From: Polaromonas sp.
GTDB lineage: Bacteria > Pseudomonadota > Gammaproteobacteria > Burkholderiales > Burkholderiaceae_C
Direction: 5' to 3'
Assembly: GCA_030683705.1 (NCBI GenBank)
Contig: JAUXPP010000142.1
Span: 1 to 64,000, forward strand
Length of the DNA stretch: 64,000 nucleotides
Within the stretch, counting starts at the first letter, position 1; each line of letters starts with the position of its first letter. This document shows, piece by piece, positions 1-9,356 of this stretch. The notes under the pieces were generated by a model. It saw only the letters and a list, made by a program, of their open reading frames with translations, ran no database searches and was not told where the DNA came from. The position numbers were made by a program, and so were the translations under genes.

Positions 1-612
1 GTCCACGCCCTCGATCTCGAAGGTCGGGTAGGTCTCGGCGTACCCCAGGCGCAGCGCTTCCTTGAGCACGACGGCAAAGTCCAGGCCCTTGTCGCGCATC
101 TCGGAGAGGATGAAGTTGGTCGTGCCGTTGATGATGCCGGCGATCCACTGGATGCTGTTGGCGGTGAGCCCCTCGCGCAGCGCCTTGATGATGGGAATGC
201 CGCCAGCCACCGCCGCTTCGAACGCCACCATCACACCCTTGGCTGAAGCCGCAGCGAAGATTTCGGTGCCGTGCACCGCAAGCAGCGCCTTGTTGGCGGT
301 GACCACGTGCTTGCCCGCGGCGATGGCCTCCAGCACCAGCGCCTTGGCAATGCCGTAGCCACCGATGAGCTCGATCACGATGTCGATGTCGGGGTTGGCG
401 ATGACGGCGCGTGCGTCGTTCACCACCGTCACGTTCGGGCCCACGATGGACTGCGCACGCGCGGTGTCCAGGTCGGCCACCATGGTGATTTCAATACCGC
501 GACCGGCGCGCCGGCGAATCTCTTCCTGGTTGCGCTGCAGCACGTTGAACGTGCCGCTGCCCACGGTGCCTATGCCCAGAAGGCCTACTTGGATCGGTTT
601 CATGTCGGTCAT
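1..612 (-). CDS. hom: homoserine dehydrogenase, N-terminal part (runs off the window)
   Basis: Minus-strand reading MTDMKPIQVGLLGIGTVGSGTFNVLQRNQEEI...VTANKALLAVHGTEIF...GIINGTTNFILSEM; NAD-binding and catalytic motifs of homoserine dehydrogenase. Confidence 0.93.
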   Translation of the reverse strand, partial: MTDMKPIQVGLLGIGTVGSGTFNVLQRNQEEIRRRAGRGIEITMVADLDTARAQSIVGPNVTVVNDARAVIANPDIDIVIELIGGYGIAKALVLEAIAAGKHVVTANKALLAVHGTEIFAAASAKGVMVAFEAAVAGGIPIIKALREGLTANSIQWIAGIINGTTNFILSEMRDKGLDFAVVLKEALRLGYAETYPTFEIEGVD

Positions 613-630
613 GGTTGGGGAGCAGAAAAA

Positions 631-1863
631 TCAGGTGCCGTGGCGTTTTCGCCAGCCTTCAAAGAACCTGGCGACGCGGTTGATGGCCTCGCGCAGGTCG
701 TCTTCGTGCGGCAGGAACACGATGCGGAAATGCTGGTTGTCGGGGTAGTTGAAGCCCGAGCCCTGCACCAGCATCACGCGCGTTTCCTGCAGCAGTTCGA
801 GGAACATCTGCTGGTCGTCTTCGATCGGGTACATCTTCGCGTCGAGCTTGGGAAACATGTAGAGCGCAGCCGAGGGCTTGACGCAGCTCACGCCTGGAAT
901 GGCCGTGATGAGTTCGTAGGCCAGATCGCGCTGGCGACGCAGGCGACCGCCCTCGCCCACCAGGTCATTGATGCTCTGGTAACCACCCAGCGCCGTTTGA
1001 ATGGCCCACTGGCCCGGCACATTGGCGCACAGGCGCATGTTCGAGAGCATGTTCAGGCCCTCGATGTAGTCCTTGGCGGGCTTCTTGTCACCCGAGACGA
1101 TGAGCCAGCCCGCGCGGTAGCCGCACGAGCGGTAACTCTTGGACAGCGAGTTGAAGGTGAGCGTGAGCACGTCGTCCGACAGACTGGCAATGGCGGTGTG
1201 CTTGACGCCGTCGTACAGCACCTTGTCGTACACCTCGTCGGCAAAAATCACCAGGCCATGTTCGCGCGCGATCTCCACGATCGCCTTGAGCAGGTCGTCA
1301 GAGTACAGCGCGCCGGTCGGGTTGTTGGGGTTGATGACCACGATGCCTTTGGTGGCTGGCGTGATCTTGCTGCGGATGTCGTCCAGGTCGGGCATCCAGC
1401 CGTTGGACTCGTCGCACATGTAGTGCACCGGTGTGCCGCCGGACAGACTCACAGCCGCGGTCCACAGCGGGTAGTCGGGTGCAGGCAGCAGCAGCTCGTC
1501 GCCATCGTCGAGCAGGGCGTTGGTGGCCATCACGATCAGTTCGCTCGCACCGTTGCCAAGGTAGATGTCGTCGAGCGTCACGCCCTTGATGCCCTGCTTC
1601 TGCGTCTCGTGCATCACCGCCTTGCGCGCGCCGAAGATGCCCTTGCTGTCCGAGTAACCCGCCGAGTTCGGCAGGTTGCGAATCATGTCCTGCTGGATCT
1701 CCTCGGGCGCATCAAAACCGAACACCGCCAGGTTGCCGATGTTCAGGCGAATGATCTTGTGCCCCTCGTCCTCCATCTTGCGCGCGGCGTCCATGATCGG
1801 ACCCCGGATGTCGTAGCACACGTTGGCCAGCTTGGCGGACTTCTGGATGGTCTTCAAAATCAC
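631..1863 (-). CDS. alaA: pyridoxal-phosphate aminotransferase, AlaA-type
   Basis: Minus ORF with INPNNPTGALY and SLSKSYRSCGYRAGW (PLP lysine). GTG start at 1863 preferred over the longer ORF start; directly upstream of hom. Confidence 0.88.
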   Translation of the reverse strand: MILKTIQKSAKLANVCYDIRGPIMDAARKMEDEGHKIIRLNIGNLAVFGFDAPEEIQQDMIRNLPNSAGYSDSKGIFGARKAVMHETQKQGIKGVTLDDIYLGNGASELIVMATNALLDDGDELLLPAPDYPLWTAAVSLSGGTPVHYMCDESNGWMPDLDDIRSKITPATKGIVVINPNNPTGALYSDDLLKAIVEIAREHGLVIFADEVYDKVLYDGVKHTAIASLSDDVLTLTFNSLSKSYRSCGYRAGWLIVSGDKKPAKDYIEGLNMLSNMRLCANVPGQWAIQTALGGYQSINDLVGEGGRLRRQRDLAYELITAIPGVSCVKPSAALYMFPKLDAKMYPIEDDQQMFLELLQETRVMLVQGSGFNYPDNQHFRIVFLPHEDDLREAINRVARFFEGWRKRHGT

Positions 1864-1996
1864 TCCCTGGGGGTTCTGGGGTCGTGCGGGGCGGTATTTC
1901 CGGTGCATTGCACCGGGCGTTATATTCGGTCTCGTCTGCAGGGAAAACCTGCAATTTGACCACAGTTCTGCACCCCATCCGATTGGCCTCCGCCCC

Positions 1997-2377
1997 ATGA
2001 AACTGCACTCCGACAAGCTGGAAATCCAGTCCGTCACCGCCTATGGTGAAGGCTGGATCGCGGTGAACGGCCAGCGCCATTCCCACAGCCTGGTGCTCAC
2101 ACCCAAAGGCCAGTTGCAGCCCTGGCCATGTTCCCGTTTTGAGTTGCTGGAAGCCTCGCACTTCGAGATGCTGAGCGAACTGGCCGCCGAGCCGCCCGAG
2201 CTCATCGTGTTCGGAAGTGGCTCGCGGTTGCGCTTCGCACCACCGGCCCTGCTGCGCGGCCTGATGGCCCGGCGCATCGGTGTTGAAACCATGGACACGG
2301 CTGCCGCCTGCCGCACCTACAACATCCTCGCGGGAGAAGGCCGGCGCGTCGTTGCAGCCTTGTTGCTGGAGACCTGA
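1997..2377 (+). CDS. Mth938-like domain-containing protein (DUF498 family)
   Basis: MKLHSDKLEIQSVTAYGEGWIAVNG...LIVFGSGSRLRF...GVETMDTAAACRTYNILAGEGRRVVAALL. Confidence 0.85.
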   Translation: MKLHSDKLEIQSVTAYGEGWIAVNGQRHSHSLVLTPKGQLQPWPCSRFELLEASHFEMLSELAAEPPELIVFGSGSRLRFAPPALLRGLMARRIGVETMDTAAACRTYNILAGEGRRVVAALLLET

Positions 2378-2543
2378 GACCTCGGCACCTACCTCGGGTT
2401 GCCACCGTGACGGCTGGGCCCAATCAGGGTAAAATAGCGGATTGTTTCCTGCCACGGGTCCCATTGCTGCAACGCAGGGCTCGCCGTGAAACAGCCGGGA
2501 AGCCAACGCATCACCACCAACTTACGTCAGGGGTCCACGCAGT

Positions 2544-3026
2544 ATGGCAGTCGTTGTCAATAAACCCATTCCCGAATTCGAATCGATGGCCACGGGCGGC
2601 ATCAAGGTCAGCAACCAGACGCATCTGGGCCAGACCATCGTGCTGTACTTCTATCCCAAGGACAACACGCCTGGCTGCACCACCGAAGCCATGCAGTTCC
2701 GCGACAAGTACAAGGATTTCGTGAAGGCCGGCGCCACCGTGTTCGGTGTTTCGCGTGACAACATGAAATCGCACGATGAGTTCAAGGCCAAGCTGGAGCT
2801 GCCCTTCGAACTCATCGCCGACACCGAAGAGAAGATGTGCCACATGTTCGGCGTCGTCAAGAACAAGATCATGTACGGCAAGAAGGTCAAGGGCATTGAG
2901 CGCAGCACCTTCCTGATCGGTACCGATGGCCAGCTCAAGCAGGAATGGCGCGGCCTGAAGGTGCCAGGCCATGTGGACGAAGTGCTCAAGGCCGTCAAGG
3001 TGCTGAAAAAAGCCGCTGCCGCCTGA
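2544..3026 (+). CDS. bcp: thioredoxin-dependent peroxiredoxin (Bcp/PrxQ)
   Basis: YFYPKDNTPGCTTEAMQFRD peroxidatic Cys motif and FGVSRDN. Confidence 0.93.
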   Translation: MAVVVNKPIPEFESMATGGIKVSNQTHLGQTIVLYFYPKDNTPGCTTEAMQFRDKYKDFVKAGATVFGVSRDNMKSHDEFKAKLELPFELIADTEEKMCHMFGVVKNKIMYGKKVKGIERSTFLIGTDGQLKQEWRGLKVPGHVDEVLKAVKVLKKAAAA

Positions 3027-3066
3027 TCCCGAGAGGCCGGGCGCAAGCAAACCGCCCCGCACCTGA

Positions 3067-3100
3067 AAGCCACCCGGTCAACCTGGGTGGCTTTTGCTTT
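3067..3100 (+). terminator. rho-independent terminator after bcp
   Basis: AAGCCACCC-ggtcaacct-GGGTGGCTTTTGCTTTT. Confidence 0.8.
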
Positions 3101-3171
3101 TGTGCCTCTGCTGCAGGCACTTGGAACTTGCCGGACGACGTCTGGGCCAGGCACGGTCGGTAGCCTGGGGA

Positions 3172-3816
3172 CTATGCCCTGGCAATCCACCGCTGCTGCC
3201 GCGCCAGCCGCTCCACCTCATGCCAACTGGCGCACTGCACTGCCACACGGGGCCAGATCCGCTGCAGCACCTCGCATTCCGCCAGGGTATCGGCCGCCGC
3301 TTGATGCCGGACGGCGCAGCGGATGCCGAAATAGTCCATCCACTCATCCAGCGATCGGGCCCGGACCTGCTCATGGGTCACAGCGCACAACTGCTCGATA
3401 TCCACCCACGGATTAGGCAGGTCTGCCCCCCGATGGGCACGCGCGAAACGGGAAATCATGGTCTGGTCGAATGCCGCATGAAAAGCCAGCAAAGGCGAAC
3501 GCCCGACAAAATCGGCAAAAGCCTGCAGGGCTGCCGCGGGGGCCTCGCCCTCGCGTTGCCGCTGCACGCCAATGCCGTGCAGCAGGATGTTGTCCTTGCT
3601 GGAGGCCACATCCTGGCGCAGCACCACTTCGAAACTGTCCCCCAGGTCGACCGTCAGGCGCCGGCGTTGCCAGTCCACCCGCATCGCAATGGCAGCAATG
3701 GCGAGCAGACGGTCCTGCTGTGGATTCAAACCGCTGGTTTCGACATCGAGCATGACCCAGCGCTGCTCATCGACCTGCGGACGCCCGCCTCCAGTCAGCC
3801 ATTTCATCCAGCCCAT
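3172..3816 (-). CDS. 3'-5' exonuclease, DNA polymerase III epsilon (DnaQ)-like
   Basis: VMLDVETSGLNPQQDRLLAIAAIAM, LLAFHAAFDQTMI, HQAAADTLAECEV (ExoI-III motifs). Confidence 0.85.
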   Translation of the reverse strand: MGWMKWLTGGGRPQVDEQRWVMLDVETSGLNPQQDRLLAIAAIAMRVDWQRRRLTVDLGDSFEVVLRQDVASSKDNILLHGIGVQRQREGEAPAAALQAFADFVGRSPLLAFHAAFDQTMISRFARAHRGADLPNPWVDIEQLCAVTHEQVRARSLDEWMDYFGIRCAVRHQAAADTLAECEVLQRIWPRVAVQCASWHEVERLARQQRWIARA

Positions 3817-3819
3817 GGT

Positions 3820-5718
3820 CTACCTCTCGTAATCGAGTTGCAGCCGCTGCTGCAGGGAGCGCGCCACACGGAACGACTCCTTCAGAATGCGTCGGTCGAT
3901 ATCGTTGAGGCTGGCAACCTCGATGTGATTGGGCTGCTCGGACATGACGCCGCTCTGAAGCTGGATCTGCAAACGCAGCATTTGCAGGAACTCGAAGCCA
4001 CGGACCCACGCCTCATATTCGGCGGCGGTAACCCCCAGTACCGGGCCAACCGCCTCCAGCCGTTCACGCGTTCCCGTCGCCGCCACACTGTGCGCCAGGC
4101 CATACAAGCGTGCCGCATCGACAAAAATGGCCGAGCCCTGCAGCTTGAGATCAATCAGCCCTCTCTCGTCCGTGGCAATGCCGCCCACCCAGTTCAGCGG
4201 TACGCTGCGCGTCAACGCATTGAGGGCCAGCTGTTTGAAGAAGCGTGGCACGTTCTGGACCCGCTGGTTGACCTCGGCACGCAGGGTCTGCGCCAGTGTC
4301 ATGTCGCCCGCCAGTGGCCGAAAGTCGAAATAGATGCTGGCGCTGAGCAGGTCCTGCGGCGCACCTTGCTCGATCCACTGCGCAAAACGTTCGCGCCATT
4401 GTTGCAATGTCAGACAGCAGGCCGGGTTACCGGCCATGATGCCGCCCTTGCACAAGGGATAACCGCAGGCATCAAGCGCCTCGTTGACACCACGGGCAAA
4501 CGCCAGCACCGCTTCGCGTTGCGCATCGCTGATGTCGTCGGACAGGATCAGGGCATTGTCCTGGTCGGTGGCAATGGTCTGTTCGCTGCGCCCCTCCGAG
4601 CCCAGCGCCAGCCAGCACAGACGGCTCATGTCGACGCTGTGCTCGGCCGCCTTGAGCTCCAGCAGGCGCTCGGTCAGCACATCGTTCAGGTGGCTGATCA
4701 GTGTCGTCAGCTGGCGTGCCTGCACCCCCTGGCTGAGCAGGCTGCGGGCAAAGCGGCGGATGTCCTGCGCCACCAGCTTGAGCGTGTCGATGTCCGGAGC
4801 GCCCCGAATCGAGGTACTGACGTGCTTGAGACTCAGGCGCTGCATGGCAAACAGGTCGCGTTCGGACACGATACCGACGACCAGGCCATCGCGCGTGATG
4901 GGCACATGCCGGATGCCGTGCCGGCTCATCAGCAAAGCCGCATCCTCAGCCGTGTGTTCATGGGTCAGGCTCTGCACCGGCTGCACCATCACCGCGTGAA
5001 TCGGGGTCTCCAGCGGCACCGACGGCAAGGTCACGCGCCCCAGGATGTCTTCGCGCGTCAGAATGCCCAGCGGTTCACCACGTTCACCCGTCACCAGCAT
5101 CGAGCCGATGCGGCGCTGCTGCATCTCCGTCAACGCTTCGCGCAAGGCGGTTGCAGGCCGGCACGTCACCGGCGGGCGTCGAACCAGATCGCCCAGCCGT
5201 GTCTCCAGCGATTGTTCGGCCAGGGTCTGGGAGGAATAGGCCACCTGCAAGGCCTGGCGCGACAACTCGAGAAACTTCAGTACCCGCCGGTTCAGAAAGT
5301 CGGCAAAAGGCACACTCTTTTCGGCCAGCGTCTGCATGGCACTGCACGGCAGCGCCAGAACAAAGGTATCCGCCACAGCCTGATAGGTGGCCGTGACGGC
5401 CCGTTTGGCCATGGCGGCACTGATCGGGAACAGATCACCTGCCTCGTACTGGAAGGCCCCGCCCGACAGGTCGGCCAGGCCGCGCGTACCGCTCACCGCG
5501 CCCTGGCGGATGAAGAACAGGTGTGTCACCTCGCCACTGGCCGGTTCGATCAGCGTTTCTTCGGGTGCGAAATACTGTTGTTCAGAATGGCTGAGAAAAA
5601 AATCGAGATCCTCTGCCGCCATCTGGGAAAACGGCGTGTAGCGCCCCAGTTCCTGCCGCAAGTTGGCCAGCAGACTGCTGGAAGGCGTTTGCGCCGGAGA
5701 TGATTTGCTGGCTTGCAT
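3820..5718 (-). CDS. cyclic-nucleotide-binding/CBS-domain/DUF294 putative nucleotidyltransferase
   Basis: N-terminal cNMP-like domain, two CBS repeats (MQQRRIGSMLVTG..., MSRHGIRHVPITRDG), GSEGRSEQTIATDQDNALI nucleotidyltransferase motif. Confidence 0.88.
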   Translation of the reverse strand: MQASKSSPAQTPSSSLLANLRQELGRYTPFSQMAAEDLDFFLSHSEQQYFAPEETLIEPASGEVTHLFFIRQGAVSGTRGLADLSGGAFQYEAGDLFPISAAMAKRAVTATYQAVADTFVLALPCSAMQTLAEKSVPFADFLNRRVLKFLELSRQALQVAYSSQTLAEQSLETRLGDLVRRPPVTCRPATALREALTEMQQRRIGSMLVTGERGEPLGILTREDILGRVTLPSVPLETPIHAVMVQPVQSLTHEHTAEDAALLMSRHGIRHVPITRDGLVVGIVSERDLFAMQRLSLKHVSTSIRGAPDIDTLKLVAQDIRRFARSLLSQGVQARQLTTLISHLNDVLTERLLELKAAEHSVDMSRLCWLALGSEGRSEQTIATDQDNALILSDDISDAQREAVLAFARGVNEALDACGYPLCKGGIMAGNPACCLTLQQWRERFAQWIEQGAPQDLLSASIYFDFRPLAGDMTLAQTLRAEVNQRVQNVPRFFKQLALNALTRSVPLNWVGGIATDERGLIDLKLQGSAIFVDAARLYGLAHSVAATGTRERLEAVGPVLGVTAAEYEAWVRGFEFLQMLRLQIQLQSGVMSEQPNHIEVASLNDIDRRILKESFRVARSLQQRLQLDYER

Positions 5719-5776
5719 GGACTTCTCCTGTCATGCCTACAAGGAATGCTTGTGCGAAGGATATGCCAATCCCGCA

Positions 5777-5808
5777 GAAAAAAGCCCGGCAATTTGCATT
5801 GCCGGGCT
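5777..5808 (-). terminator. terminator of symporter module, copy 1
   Basis: Minus strand AGCCCGGCAATGCAAATTGCCGGGCTTTTTTC. Confidence 0.85.
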
Positions 5809-5862
5809 CATCATCCAAACGGAATCAGATGCCGTTCAGGCCCGAAGGCCTGAACGCTGACT

Positions 5863-7980
5863 TCAACTTGCCTTCAGGTTCGGGTAACGGACATGGTCCA
5901 CCAGATCCTGGATCTTCTTGCTCGGTGCCGGCGTCACCAGGCTGACCAGGAGGATCACGGCAAAGCCCACCGGCACACCGAACAGACCGGCCGAGATCGG
6001 CTGGATGTCCCACCAGAGCTGGATCGGCGACGTGACACCGAAGATGCCACGCAACCAGGGCTGGGTCGTCACCATGTAGTAGAAGGTCGTCCCCAGACCG
6101 GCGATCATGCCCAACGAGGCAGCGATGCCGGTGGCGCGCTTCCAGAAGATGCCCAGCACCAGACAGGGGAAGAACGCGGCCGCAGCAAACGAGAAGGCCG
6201 CCGACACCAGGAACAGGATGTCCGCCGGTTTCTGCGCCGCCACGTAGGCTGCACACAGCGCCACCACCAGCAGCAGGACCTTGGAAATGGTCACGCGGCG
6301 TGCGGTCGAGGCGTTCGGGTCGATCATCTTGTAATACAGATCGTGGCTCAGCGCGTTGGCAATCGTCAGCAGCAGGCCGTCAGCCGTGGACAGCGCAGCC
6401 GCCAGACCACCGGCCGCCACCAGACCGGAGATCACGTAGGGCAGGCCACCGATTTCCGGCGTGGCCAGCACCACGATGTCGCCACCGATGGACATTTCAT
6501 TCAACTGCAGGAGGTTGTCCTTGTTGATGTCCACGATCGAGAGCAGCGTCGGATCCACCCTGTTCCATGACTGCACCCAGGCGGGCAACTGGTCAAACGG
6601 CGTGCCGATCAGCACATGGAACACCTCGTACTTCACCAGCACGGCCAGGGCCGGTGCCGTGAAATACAGCAGGAAGATGAAGAACAGCGACCAGCTCACC
6701 GATTCACGCGCTTCTTTCACGCTTGGCACGGTGTAGTAGCGCATCAGGATGTGCGGCAGCGCAGCGGTACCGACCATCAGGCAGAAGATCAGCGCCAGGA
6801 AGTTGCGACGCGAGACGTCGTAAGCCTTCTGAGCCGCTGCATCGCCGTTCGGGTCGCCTGCAAACTGGGCTGCATGGGGCGGCATACCGTTGAGCGGTTT
6901 GGACTTGACGTCCGCCCCCGCCTTGGCCGCCGTCCAGGCCTTTTTGGCTGCATCGGCATCCTTGGGCAGTCCTGACAACGCCTTCTCGGCCGCGGCGATC
7001 TCGGTCACCGGGGCATTCGCCGCCTTGAGATCGGCCACTTTCTTCTCGGCCGCAGCTTTATCGGCAGCGAGCGCAGCCACAGGATCCTTCAGCTTTTCAG
7101 CCAGGGAGGCCGAGCGCTGTTTGAAGATCTCGCGAACTTCGAGCTCTTTGGCGTCCGTGGTCAGGAGCTTTTCCTTGGCTGTGACTTTCTCAAGCTGGTA
7201 GCCGTAGATGATTTGCGGCACCGGCACATTGGTCTGTTTGACCGACAACCACACCACCGGGATCATGTAGGCCACGATCAGGATGATGTACTGGGCCACC
7301 TGCGTCCAGGTCACAGCGCGCATGCCACCGAGGAAGGAGCAGACCAGAATGCCGCCCAGACCAAGGAAAATGCCGACCTCGAAGGCCACACCGGTCAGAC
7401 GGGCGGTGATCAGGCCCACGCCGTAGATCTGTGCCACCACGTAGGTGAAGGAGCACAGGATGGCAGCCAGAATGCCCAGGAAACGCGGCAGGTTGCCACC
7501 GTAGCGTTCACCCAGGAAGTCCGGCACGGTGAACTGGCCGAACTTGCGCATGTAGGGCGCCAGGAACAACGCCACCAGACAGTAGCCGCCGGTCCAGCCC
7601 ATGATGAAGGCCAGACCGCCGTAGCCCGTGAGGTAGAGCGTACCGGCCATGCCGATGAAGGATGCGGCCGACATCCAGTCAGCACCGGTGGCCATGCCGT
7701 TGTAGACGGCAGGCACGCGGCGGCCGGCCACGTAGTACTCGGCCGCGTCGGTGGTACGGCTCATGATGCCGATGCCGGCATACAGGCCAATGGTGGCCAG
7801 CAGAAAGATGAAGCCGATCCACTGTCGTGGCAGACCCATCTGTTCGAGAATGGCCAAGGCCACCACGAAGATCAGAAACCCGCCCGTGTACCACTTGTAC
7901 ACCTTGTTCAGGTTTTGCTTGAACGCCTTGTTAGAGGCGGCGCTGGGGGTGCCAGCGTCAGAGCCAAACATTCCAGCCAT
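5863..7980 (-). CDS. sodium:solute (acetate-type) symporter large subunit, VC_2705/ActP-like, copy 1
   Basis: 705 aa; GIGIMSRTTDAAEYYVAGRRVPAVYNGMATGADWMSAASFIGMAG, SRRNFLALIFCLMVGTAALPHILMRYYTVPS, AAALSTADGLLLTIANALSHD. Confidence 0.92.
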   Translation of the reverse strand: MAGMFGSDAGTPSAASNKAFKQNLNKVYKWYTGGFLIFVVALAILEQMGLPRQWIGFIFLLATIGLYAGIGIMSRTTDAAEYYVAGRRVPAVYNGMATGADWMSAASFIGMAGTLYLTGYGGLAFIMGWTGGYCLVALFLAPYMRKFGQFTVPDFLGERYGGNLPRFLGILAAILCSFTYVVAQIYGVGLITARLTGVAFEVGIFLGLGGILVCSFLGGMRAVTWTQVAQYIILIVAYMIPVVWLSVKQTNVPVPQIIYGYQLEKVTAKEKLLTTDAKELEVREIFKQRSASLAEKLKDPVAALAADKAAAEKKVADLKAANAPVTEIAAAEKALSGLPKDADAAKKAWTAAKAGADVKSKPLNGMPPHAAQFAGDPNGDAAAQKAYDVSRRNFLALIFCLMVGTAALPHILMRYYTVPSVKEARESVSWSLFFIFLLYFTAPALAVLVKYEVFHVLIGTPFDQLPAWVQSWNRVDPTLLSIVDINKDNLLQLNEMSIGGDIVVLATPEIGGLPYVISGLVAAGGLAAALSTADGLLLTIANALSHDLYYKMIDPNASTARRVTISKVLLLVVALCAAYVAAQKPADILFLVSAAFSFAAAAFFPCLVLGIFWKRATGIAASLGMIAGLGTTFYYMVTTQPWLRGIFGVTSPIQLWWDIQPISAGLFGVPVGFAVILLVSLVTPAPSKKIQDLVDHVRYPNLKAS

Positions 7981-7983
7981 GGG

Positions 7984-8253
7984 TTACTCCTCTATTTCCT
8001 GGACACCGTGCTCGATGTCCAGATTGTTCATGTACCGGGCGTAGTACCAGATGATCAGGCAGTACACGACCAGCGAACCCTGTGCCCCCATCCAGAAACT
8101 GAAGGGCCAGCCAAAGAAATTGAAGTTCAGATCGCGTGCAAAGTAACCCACGACAAAGGTCACGACGAACCAGATCGCCAGCAGGACAGCTGTGATATTG
8201 AGGTTCTTCTGCCAATATCGTCGATGGTTTTCGGTCAGTTCCATGTTTCCCAT
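7984..8253 (-). CDS. DUF4212 domain protein (symporter small subunit), copy 1
   Basis: MGNMELTENHRRYWQKNLNITAVLLAIWFVVTFVVGYFARDLNFNFFGWPFSFWMGAQGSLVVY. Confidence 0.9.
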   Translation of the reverse strand: MGNMELTENHRRYWQKNLNITAVLLAIWFVVTFVVGYFARDLNFNFFGWPFSFWMGAQGSLVVYCLIIWYYARYMNNLDIEHGVQEIEE

Positions 8254-8293
8254 GATTTACCTACCTCCAACAAGAAAACCCTTACGGGCGTTT

Positions 8294-8338
8294 CGCGATC
8301 ACCACTTGTCTCTTATGTGGCCTGCCTGCCTGATCGCG
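8294..8338 (-). other. intercistronic stem-loop in symporter module, copy 1
   Basis: CGCGATCA...TGATCGCG perfect 8-bp arms with inner CCAC/GTGG; partly conserved at the same place in copy 2. Confidence 0.6.
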
Positions 8339-8404
8339 GCTTATCAACTCTGACCCCGACTTGCGCCGGGGTCATCCAGTGCCCGCTCAACTGGTTCACG
8401 AAGG

Positions 8405-8974
8405 TCACGCCGTGCGCAACCCGGTTTCGCGTTCCAGCTGGGCGGCCACCTTGGGCTCGAACCCCTTGAGATGGCGAATGATCTTCACCGCCTCATCAGG
8501 CTCTTGCCGATCTACATGAACCCGCGCCAGCTGATACCAGCCGAACGGGCTCATGGGCTGCAGTTCCGTGTTTTTCTTCAGGGCCACGACCGCTTCGTCA
8601 AAGCGGCGCTCCTGGATCAGCACCAGGGCCAGGCCGTACCAGGCGCGATCCATCTTGGGTTCGATCTCAAGGGCGCGGCGAAAGGCGGTTTCAGCCTGCT
8701 CGTGTTGACCGTTCTCCTCCAGCATGTAGCCGAGGTTGAACCAGCTGGCCGACAAATCAGGGTAATGGCGGGCCAGCAAGTCCTGGGTCACGATCGCCTC
8801 GGACTTGCGCCCCAGTTGTGACAGCAGATGTGCCCGGCTGGCCAGGGCGTAGCGGTCTTGAGGCTTCAGCCGCAGCATCTCGTCGAAGCGCACCAGGGCC
8901 TCTTGCCTGCGGTTGAAGAGCAGCAGCGCAATGGCCTGCAACTTGAGGAAAAGGTAGTTCGCCATCTGGCTCAT
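8405..8974 (-). CDS. tetratricopeptide repeat protein, copy 1
   Basis: MSQMANYLFLKLQAIALLLF... with TPR units (WFNLGYMLEENGQHEQAETAFRRALEIEPKMDRAWYGLALVLI). ATGA overlap with the upstream ORF supports this start. Confidence 0.85.
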   Translation of the reverse strand: MSQMANYLFLKLQAIALLLFNRRQEALVRFDEMLRLKPQDRYALASRAHLLSQLGRKSEAIVTQDLLARHYPDLSASWFNLGYMLEENGQHEQAETAFRRALEIEPKMDRAWYGLALVLIQERRFDEAVVALKKNTELQPMSPFGWYQLARVHVDRQEPDEAVKIIRHLKGFEPKVAAQLERETGLRTA

Positions 8975-9267
8975 TTGCACAGCTCCACGCCCATCTGAAG
9001 GCAAGTCTGGATCTTGTAAATCGTGGCACCGAGCCAGATGAACAGCAGGAGGAGAAAAGCCACCAGCGGTACATGCCGGTCCAGCACCAGTTTGGGTGTC
9101 AGCAGCCGAGCCACCGACACAAAAGGCCGACCAATGATCTGAAGGACCTGATAGAAGAGATTGCTCTCCTTCTTGGCCCCGGCCAACAAGCCCAGCAGCC
9201 ACTGGCCCAGCAAGGCCATGAGGGCAATTTCGGCAATCAGTTTGATAGCGGATGCGACAGCAAGCAT
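8971..9267 (-). CDS. conserved small membrane protein of symporter module, copy 1
   Basis: MLAVASAIKLIAEIALMALLGQWLLGLLAGAKKESNLFYQVLQIIGRPFV...; close homologue at 18002-18298. Confidence 0.82.
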   Translation of the reverse strand: MLAVASAIKLIAEIALMALLGQWLLGLLAGAKKESNLFYQVLQIIGRPFVSVARLLTPKLVLDRHVPLVAFLLLLFIWLGATIYKIQTCLQMGVELCK

Positions 9268-9356
9268 ATGGACCCGTCCATGCAGTTGAGTGCATTGTTG
9301 GCGTCGCGCTTACCGTTTTCTTACAAACCAACAGGAAAACTGACAACTTCGGGTCT

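Noticed and set aside
3094-5703. 869-aa plus-strand ORF opposite the DUF294 and exonuclease genes
   Set aside because: Antisense shadow ORF typical of GC-rich DNA; the opposite strand encodes recognisable domains over the whole span.
9230-9267. tttgatagcggatg in the copy-1 small membrane protein resembles the palindromic element
   Set aside because: No paired arm or hairpin 2, and the corresponding SAIKLIAEIA peptide is conserved in the paralogue, so it is native coding sequence.
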